Assembly: GCA_001560895.1 (NCBI GenBank)
Contig: CP014326.1
Span: 1,748,001 to 1,812,000, forward strand
Reading direction: 5' to 3'
Length of the DNA stretch: 64,000 nucleotides
DNA from: Streptococcus mitis
Lineage (GTDB): Bacteria > Bacillota > Bacilli > Lactobacillales > Streptococcaceae
The notes under the pieces were generated by a model. That model had not been told where the DNA came from. It did not search any database and saw nothing but the letters and a program-made list of their open reading frames with translations. The position numbers were made by a program, and so were the translations under genes. This document shows, piece after piece, positions 48,801 to 57,800 of the stretch (its first letter is position 1; every line of letters begins with the position of its first letter).

Positions 48801-51800
48801 GTCTTTGTCGAACAACTCAACTTTAGATCCTGGTTCTGCTGTCACTTCAACTGGTGTCTTAGTTCCTGCTTTATCTGTTAGATCTGTCTTAACTTCTGGT
48901 TTAGCTGGAGCTTTTGTATCCTTAGTTGCGGTTGCTGGAACACTTGGTTCTGATACATTGCCTGCTGGATCTGTTGCTTTCGCTGTTACGTCTCCTGCTG
49001 GAAGCTCTTTCGTTGGTGTGATGGTAGCTTTTCCGTTTTCGTCCGCTACGCCTTCACCAAGCTTGTGACCATCTTTATCGAACAACTCAACCTTAGATCC
49101 TGGTTCTGCTGTCACTTCAACTGGTGTCTTAGTTCCTGCTTTATCTGTTAGATCTGTCTTAACTTCTGGTTTAGCTGGAGCTTTTGTATCCTTAGTTGCG
49201 GTTGCTGGAGCACTTGGTTCTGATACATTGCCTGCTGGATCTGTTGCTTTCGCTGTTACGTCTCCTGCTGGAAGCTCTTTCGTTGGTGTGATGGTAGCTT
49301 TTCCGTTTTCGTCCGCTACGCCTTCACCAAGCTTGTGACCATCTTTATCGAACAACTCAACCTTAGATCCTGGTTCTGCTGTCACTTCAACTGGTGTCTT
49401 AGTTCCTGCTTTATCTGTTAGATCTGTCTTAACTTCTGGTTTAGCTGGAGCTTTTGTATCCTTAGTTGCGGTTGCTGGAGCACTTGGTTCTGATACATTG
49501 CCTGCTGGATCTGTTGCTTTCGCTGTTACGTCTCCTGCTGGAAGCTCTTTCGTTGGTGTGATGGTAGCTTTTCCGTTTTCGTCCGCTACGCCTTCACCAA
49601 GCTTGTGACCATCTTTATCGAACAACTCAACCTTAGATCCTGGTTCTGCACTTACTTCAACTGGTGTCTTAGTTCCTGCTTTATCTGTTAGATCTGTTTT
49701 GATTTCTGGTTTAGCTGGAGCTTTTGTATCTGCTGTTGCTTTTTCTGGTGTGCTTGGTTCTGACACATTTCCTGCTGGATCTGTTGCTTTCGCTGTTACG
49801 TCTCCTGCTGGAAGCTCTTTCGTTGGTGTGATGGTAGCTTTTCCGTTTTCGTCTGCTACGCCTTCACCAAGCTTGTTACCATCTTTGTCGAATAATTCAA
49901 CTTTAGATCCTGGTTCTGCTGTCACTTCAACTGGTGTCTTAGTGCCTGCTTTATCTGTTAGATCTGTTTTGATTTCTGGTTTAGCTGGAGCTTTTGTATC
50001 TGCTGTTGCTTTTTCTGGTGTGCTTGGTTCTGACACATTGCCTGCTGGATCTGTTGCTTTCGCTGTTACGTCTCCTGCTGGAAGCTCTTTCGTTGGTGTG
50101 ATGGTAGCTTTTCCGTTTTCGTCCGCTACGCCTTCACCAAGCTTATTACCGTCTTTGTCGAACAACTCAACCTTAGATCCTGGTTCTGCACTTACTTCAA
50201 CTGGTGTCTTAGTTCCTGCTTTATCTGTTAGATCTGTTTTGATTTCTGGTTTAGCTGGAGCTTTTGTATCTGCTGTTGCTTTTTCTGGTGTGCTTGGTTC
50301 TGACACATTGCCTGCTGGATCTGTTGCTTTCGCTGTTACGTCTCCTGCTGGAAGCTCTTTCGTTGGTGTGATGGTAGCTTTTCCGTTTTCGTCCGCTACG
50401 CCTTCACCAAGCTTATTACCGTCTTTGTCGAACAACTCAACTTTAGATCCTGGTTCTGCTGTCACTTCAACTGGTGTCTTAGTTCCTGCTTTATCTGTTA
50501 GATCTGTTTTAATTTCTGGTTTAGCTGGAGCTTTTGTATCTGCTGTTGCTTTTTCTGGTGTGCTTGGTTCTGATACATTTCCTGCTGGATCTGTTGCTTT
50601 CGCTGTTACGTCTCCTGCTGGAAGCTCTTTCGTTGGTGTGATGGTAGCTTTTCCGTTTTCGTCTGCTACGCCTTCACCAAGCTTGTTACCATCTTTGTCG
50701 AATAATTCAACTTTAGATCCTGGTTCTGCTGTCACTTCAACTGGTGTCTTAGTGCCTGCTTTATCTGTTAGATCTGTTTTGATTTCTGGTTTAGCTGGAG
50801 CTTTTGTATCTGCTGTTGCTTTTTCTGGTGTGCTTGGTTCTGATACATTTCCTGCTGGATCTGTTGCTTTCGCTGTTACGTCTCCTGCTGGAAGCTCTTT
50901 CGTTGGTGTGATGGTAGCTTTTCCGTTTTCGTCTGCTACGCCTTCACCAAGCTTGTTACCATCTTTGTCGAATAATTCAACTTTAGATCCTGGTTCTGCT
51001 GTCACTTCAACTGGTGTCTTAGTGCCTGCTTTATCTGTTAGATCTGTTTTGATTTCTGGTTTAGCTGGAGCTTTTGTATCTGCTGTTGCTTTTTCTGGTG
51101 TGCTTGGTTCTGACACATTGCCTGCTGGATCTGTTGCTTTCGCTGTTACGTCTCCTGCTGGAAGCTCTTTCGTTGGTGTGATGGTAGCTTTTCCGTTTTC
51201 GTCCGCTACGCCTTCACCAAGCTTATTACCGTCTTTGTCGAACAACTCAACCTTAGATCCTGGTTCTGCACTTACTTCAACTGGTGTCTTAGTTCCTGCT
51301 TTATCTGTTAGATCTGTTTTGATTTCTGGTTTAGCTGGAGCTTTTGTATCTGCTGTTGCTTTTTCTGGTGTGCTTGGTTCTGATACATTTCCTGCTGGAT
51401 CTGTTGCTTTCGCTGTTACGTCTCCTGCTGGAAGCTCTTTCGTTGGTGTGATGGTAGCTTTTCCGTTTTCGTCTGCTACGCCTTCACCAAGCTTGTTACC
51501 ATCTTTGTCGAATAATTCAACTTTAGATCCTGGTTCTGCTGTCACTTCAACTGGTGTCTTAGTGCCTGCTTTATCTGTTAGATCTGTTTTGATTTCTGGT
51601 TTAGCTGGAGCTTTTGTATCTGGTGTTGCTGGATCTTCTGGTTTAGAGTTTGGATCTTTTGGATCTGTTCCCTTAGCGACTTCTTCTTTATCTGTGAAGC
51701 CATCACCATCTGTATCAGCTTTCTTAGGATCTGTTCCTTTGTCTGCTTCCTCTTTATCAGTCAAGCCATCGCCGTCTGTATCAGCTTTCTTAGGATCTGT

Positions 51801-54800
51801 TCCTTTGTCTGCTTCCTCTTTATCAGTCAAGCCATCGCCGTCTGTATCAGCTTTCTTAGGATCTGTTCCTTTGTCTGCTTCTTCCTTATCAGTCAAGCCA
51901 TCGCCATCTGTATCAGCTTTCTTAGGATCTGTTCCTTTGTCTGCTTCTTCCTTATCAGTCAAGCCATCGCCGTCTGTATCAGCTTTCTTAGGATCTGTTC
52001 CTTTGTCTGCTTCCTCTTTATCAGTCAAGCCATCGCCGTCTGTATCAGCTTTCTTAGGATCTGTTCCTTTGTCTGCTTCTTCCTTATCAGTCAAGCCATC
52101 GCCATCTGTATCAGCTTTCTTAGGATCTGTTCCTTTGTCTGCTTCTTCCTTATCAGTCAAGCCATCGCCGTCTGTATCCTTAGTTGTTGGATCTTCAGGT
52201 GAACTTGGGTCTGTAACAGTTACTTTAACTGGAACTTCTTCCTTAGAACCATCTGGGTAAGTTACAACTACTGTCGCAGGTTTTTCACCTGGTGTTGTTG
52301 TGTCTACTGGATCCTTGAAGGCTACTGTTGTACCCTTAGGAAGATCTTTCAAGTTACCGATTGAATCTTCTGCTTTTGGTTCAGTTCCTTTATCTACAGT
52401 TTGAGCTTTTGGTGTTGGCTCGTTCTTATCTGCATCTGTTGGTTTTGAACTTGGGTCTGTAACAGTTACTTTAACTGGAACTTCTTCCTTAGAACCATCT
52501 GGGTAAGTTACAACTACTGTCGCAGGTTTTTCACCTGGTGTTGTTGTGTCTACTGGATCCTTGAACGCTACTGTTGTACCCTTAGGAAGATCTTTAACAT
52601 TTCCAATTGAATCTTCTGCTTTTGGTGTTGTTCCTTTGTCTACAGTTTGAGCTTTTGGTGTTGGCTCGTTCTTATCTGCATCTGTTGGTGCTGAACTTGG
52701 TTCTTTTACAGTTACTTTAACTGGAACTTCTTCCTTAGAACCATCTGGGTAAGTTACAACTACTGTCGCAGGTTTTTCACCTGGTGTTGTTGTGTCTACT
52801 GGATCCTTGAACGCTACTGTTGTACCCTTAGGAAGATCTTTAACATTTCCAATTGAATCTTCTGCTTTTGGTGTTGTTCCTTTGTCTACAGTTTGAGCTT
52901 TTGGTGTTGGCTCGTTCTTATCTGCATCTGTTGGTGCTGAACTTGGTTCTTTTACAGTTACTTTAACTGGAACTTCTTCCTTAGAACCATCTGGGTAAGT
53001 TACAACTACTGTCGCAGGTTTTTCACCTGGTGTTGTTGTGTCTACTGGATCCTTGAACGCTACTGTTGTACCCTTAGGAAGATCTTTCAAGTTACCGATT
53101 GAATCTTCTGCTTTTGGTTCAGTTCCTTTATCTACAGTTTGAGCTTTTGGTGTTGGCTCGTTCTTATCTGCATCTGTTGGTGCTGAACTTGGTTCTTTTA
53201 CAGTTACTTTAACTGGAACTTCTTCCTTAGAACCATCTGGGTAAGTTACAACTACTGTCGCAGGTTTTTCACCTGGTGTTGTTGTGTCTACTGGATCCTT
53301 GAAGGCTACTGTTGTACCCTTAGGAAGATCTTTCAAGTTACCGATTGAATCTTCTGCTTTTGGTTCAGTTCCTTTATCTACAGTTTGAGCTTTTGGTGTT
53401 GGCTCGTTCTTATCTGCATCTGTTGGTTTTGAACTTGGGTCTGTAACAGTTACTTTAACTGGAACTTCTTCCTTAGAACCATCTGGGTAAGTTACAACTA
53501 CTGTCGCAGGTTTTTCACCTGGTGTTGTTGTGTCTACTGGATCCTTGAACGCTACTGTTGTACCCTTAGGAAGATCTTTAACATTTCCAATTGAATCTTC
53601 TGCTTTTGGTGTTGTTCCTTTGTCTACAGTTTGAGCTTTTGGTGTTGGCTCGTTCTTATCTGCATCTGTTGGTGCTGATGGATTTTCTGGTTTAGAGTTA
53701 GGATCTTTTGGATCTGTGCCTTTCTCTACTTCTTCTTTATCAGTGACGCCATCGCCATCTGTATCAGCTTTAGTAGGATCTGTGCCTTTTTCAGCTTCTT
53801 CTTTATCAGTTAAGCCGTCGCCATCTGTATCCTTAGTTGCTGGATCTTCAGGTGAACTTGGTTCTTTAACTGTTACCTTAACTGGAACTTCTTCCTTAGA
53901 ACCATCTGGGTAAGTCACTACTACTGTCGCGTCTTTTTCACCTGGAGTTGTTGTATCTACTGGTTCCTTGTAGGCTACTGTTGTGCCCTTAGGAAGATCT
54001 TTAACATTTCCAATTGAATCTTCTGCTTTTGGTGTTGTTCCTTTATCAACAGTTTGTGGTTTAGCTGTTGGTTCGTTCTTATCTGCATCTGTTGGTTTTT
54101 TAGTTACAAATTCTGATAATGGTTTTTTATCTTGAGAACCATCTTTATAAGTTACAACAAGATTTCCATCAGCATCCTTTTCGATTGATTTAATCTTAGC
54201 ATCTTTATCAGTTACAGCTTGACCTTTTTTGTCTGCTAAGTTAGCATCATCGTTATTTTGAGAGTACTCAAGTTGGACTTTTTCTTTGATTTTAGCCAAC
54301 TCAGCTTCTGTTACGTTGGCTGGATCTGCTACAGTAACTTTTTCAGTTGGAGTTGCAATATCATATTTTTGAGTTTGTCCCTTAAGCATAACACGGAATG
54401 CACCTGGATCAGTTGCAGTTGAGCTACCTACGGCTTTATTCTCAATGAATGCACCATCTTTATCCGTTGCAGTTGCATAACGCCATCCTAAAGCCATACC
54501 TTCTGGATTTTCTCCTTTAGTTGCGGCCTCTAGTTTGTCTTTTGCTAAACCATCTGTTGCTGCTGGAGTACCTGAGTAAGTAATGACTGCTGGGGCTTCT
54601 GCTGTCGCTGGTGTCTCAGCATTGATAACATTTGCTTTAAATCCATATTGAGTGTTGATAGTATTTGCTTCACCTGCAACATCAGCAAACGCTTTGTTAC
54701 CACCTTGTTTTACAGTAGCACTTGCAATTTTTCCACTATCATCTTTGAATTTGATATCGAATGAGTTTTCTTCCCCACCGTATACATAAACTTCTTTAGT

Positions 54801-57800
54801 AGCTTTGTTAGAGTAAGGAATCTCTACTGTTGGAGCTACTGCTGTTGTTTCTTTAGTTACAAATTCTGACAATGGTTTTTTATCTTGAGAACCATCTTTA
54901 TAGGTTACTACAAGATTTCCTTTGTCATCTTTTGTTACTGATTGGATCTTAGCATCTTTATCAGCTACAGCTTGACCTTTTTTGTCTGCTAAGTTAGCAT
55001 CATCATTGTTTTGAGAGTACTCAAGTTGAAGCTTCTCTTTGATTTTAGCCAAGTCAGCATCTGTTACGTTAGCTGGATCTGCTACAGTAACTTTTTCAGT
55101 TGGAGTTGCAATGTCATATTTTTGAGTTTGTCCCTTAAGCATGACACGGAATGCACCTGGGTCAGTTGCAGTTGAGCTACCTACGGCTTTATTCTCAATC
55201 AATGCACCATCTGTATCCGTTGCAGTCGCATAACGCCATCCTAAAGCCATACCCTCTGGATTTTCTCCTTTAGTTGCTGCTTCTAGTTTGTCTTTTGCTA
55301 AACCATCTGTCGCTGCTGGAGTACCTGAATAAGTAATAACTGCTGGGGCTTTTTCTGTCGCTGGTGTCTCAGCATTGATAACATTTGCTTTAAATCCATA
55401 TTGTGTATTGATAGTATTTGCTTCACCTGCAACATCAGCAAACGCTTTGTTACCACCTTGTCTTACAGTAGCACTTGCAATTTTTCCGCTATCATCTTTG
55501 AATTTGATATCGAATGAGTTTTCTTCTCCAGCATATACATAAACTTCTTTAGTATCTTTATTAGAGTAAGGAATTTCTACTGTTGGAGCTACTGCTGTTG
55601 TTTCTTTAGTTACAAATTCTGACAATGGTTTTTTATCTTGAGAACCATCTTTATAGGTTACTACAAGATTTCCATCTGCATCTTTTTCGACTGATTTAAT
55701 CTTAGAATCTTTATCAGCTACAGCTTGACCCTTTTTGTCTGCTAAGTTAGCGTCATCGTTGTTTTGAGAGTACTCAAGTTGAAGCTTCTCTTTGATTTTA
55801 GCCAAGTCAGCATCTGTTACGTTAGCTGGATCTGCTACAGTAACTTTTTCAGTTGGAGTTGCAATGTCATATTTTTGAGTTTGTCCCTTAAGCATGACAC
55901 GGAATGCACCTGGGTCAGTTGCATTTGTACCACCTACTGCTCCATTCTCAATATATGCACCATCTGTATCCGTTGCAGTTGCATAACGCCATCCTAAAGC
56001 CATACCTTCTGGATTTTCTCCTTTAGTTGCTGCATCTAGTCTATCTTGTGACAAACCATCTGTCGCTGCTGGAGTACCTGAATAAGTAATGACTGCTGGG
56101 GCTTTTTCTGTCGCTGGAGTCTCAGCATTGATAACATTTGCTTTAAATCCATATTGTGTATTGATAGTATTTGCTTCACCTGCAACATCAGCAAACGCTT
56201 TGTTACCACCTTGTTTTACAGTAGCACTTGCAATTTTTCCACTATCATCTTTAAATTTGATATCGAATGAGTTTTCTTCCCCACCGTATACATAAACTTC
56301 TTTAGTAGCTTTATTAGAATATGGAATCTCTACTGTTGGAGCTACTGCTGGAGTTGTTGGGTTAACAAGATATGCTGCTGCAATCTTATCTTTTGATCCA
56401 TCAGGATAAGTGATAGTAAGGTTTCCTTTTTCATCCACACTGTATTGTGAATCTGCTGGAAGACTTGGGTTAGCAGATTTCACTGCTTCGATAATCTTGT
56501 TCTTTTCAGTTTCACTAACACCGTTAGAATCTGCAATATCTACTTTCGTACCTGCAACTGGCTCATATTTCTTAGCAGTCTCAAGAACATTTACTATAAG
56601 TGCTCTGTATAGCGTTGTTGGTTTATCTCTATTCCTTGCATGGAAAACAACTTCGGTAGTTCCTGCTGGCTGGTTCATTGCAACAGTACCACTATATTTA
56701 GCATCACGTTGCTTAATCGTAGCCCCACGTGATTTATCTAAGAAGCCTCCCGTTGGAAGCACTCCGCTTATAGCTGTTGGATTTTTTTCAACTGAAAATT
56801 TCTCTAACGCTGTAGCTTGAGCTATAACATCAACATCAATTTTATCACCAGGATATACTGTAATAATATCTTTACTTACTAATAGCCTAGTGTCATTATT
56901 ACCAGTTACACCACCATCTTTAATAGTTAATGGTGTTTTTGTAACCGTAATCGGTGCACTCTTAGCTGACTCTTTACCACCTGCTGGTGTTGAAGTAGCT
57001 GTAATTTCTCCTTCTGGAAGACTGTTAGTAGGGTGAATAGTTGCTACACCTTGGTCGTTAGCTACAGCTTCACCAATCACAACGCCATCTTTGTTGTACA
57101 ATTTGACAGTTGAACCTGCTGGTGCTTTAACTGTCACATCAGCTGGCGTACTTGCTTTACCTGCCAAATCATTGACAATTTCTGGACCACTAGTTGTTGG
57201 TGTTGCTGCTGGATTGTTAGTCGCTGCACCTGCCGCTGGTTTGTTAGTTGCTGCATCTGGCGCTGGCGCGCTTGGTTTTGGTGCTTCTGGTTTTGGAGTA
57301 ACTGGCTTAGCTGGTGCTACTGCTTCTTTTTCTTTTTCAACAATTACTTTTACAGGAACTTCTTTTGTAGATGTATCCGGGTAAGTTACAACTGCTGTTG
57401 CTCGTTTTTCACCTGGAGTTTGTGTATCTACTGCATCCTTGTACTTAACTGTTGTTCCTTTTGGAAGAGTGTCTAAGTTTCCAATTGATTTTGTCGCATC
57501 TGGTTTTTGACCAACTTTTACAGTTTGATCTTTCGCTGTTGGTGTCGAAACATCAGACTGCCACATCTTTATAGGGTTAGTTGCAATGTTGGCGAAACCT
57601 GCATTGGCACCAGCAGTGGCGCTACGCATCATACCAAACACAACCTTCATATCTTTCAACTGTTCGTTAGATGTTGTTGCAGGAACTTCAGTTCTAAAAC
57701 TCCATGCATAGCCATCATAACCTGAACCACCCGTAGTCGAACGATCCACAATCAAACGTTTGTCATTCAAGGCAACATTATCCAATAACTCTTTAGTTCT

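Noticed and set aside
46114..52260. Long plus-strand open frames (about 624 and 853 codons) opposite the adhesin repeats
   Set aside because: They are antisense mirrors: repeat periods divisible by three keep the frame open, they have no SD, and their translations are low-complexity Ser/Val/Leu-rich copies of the repeats.
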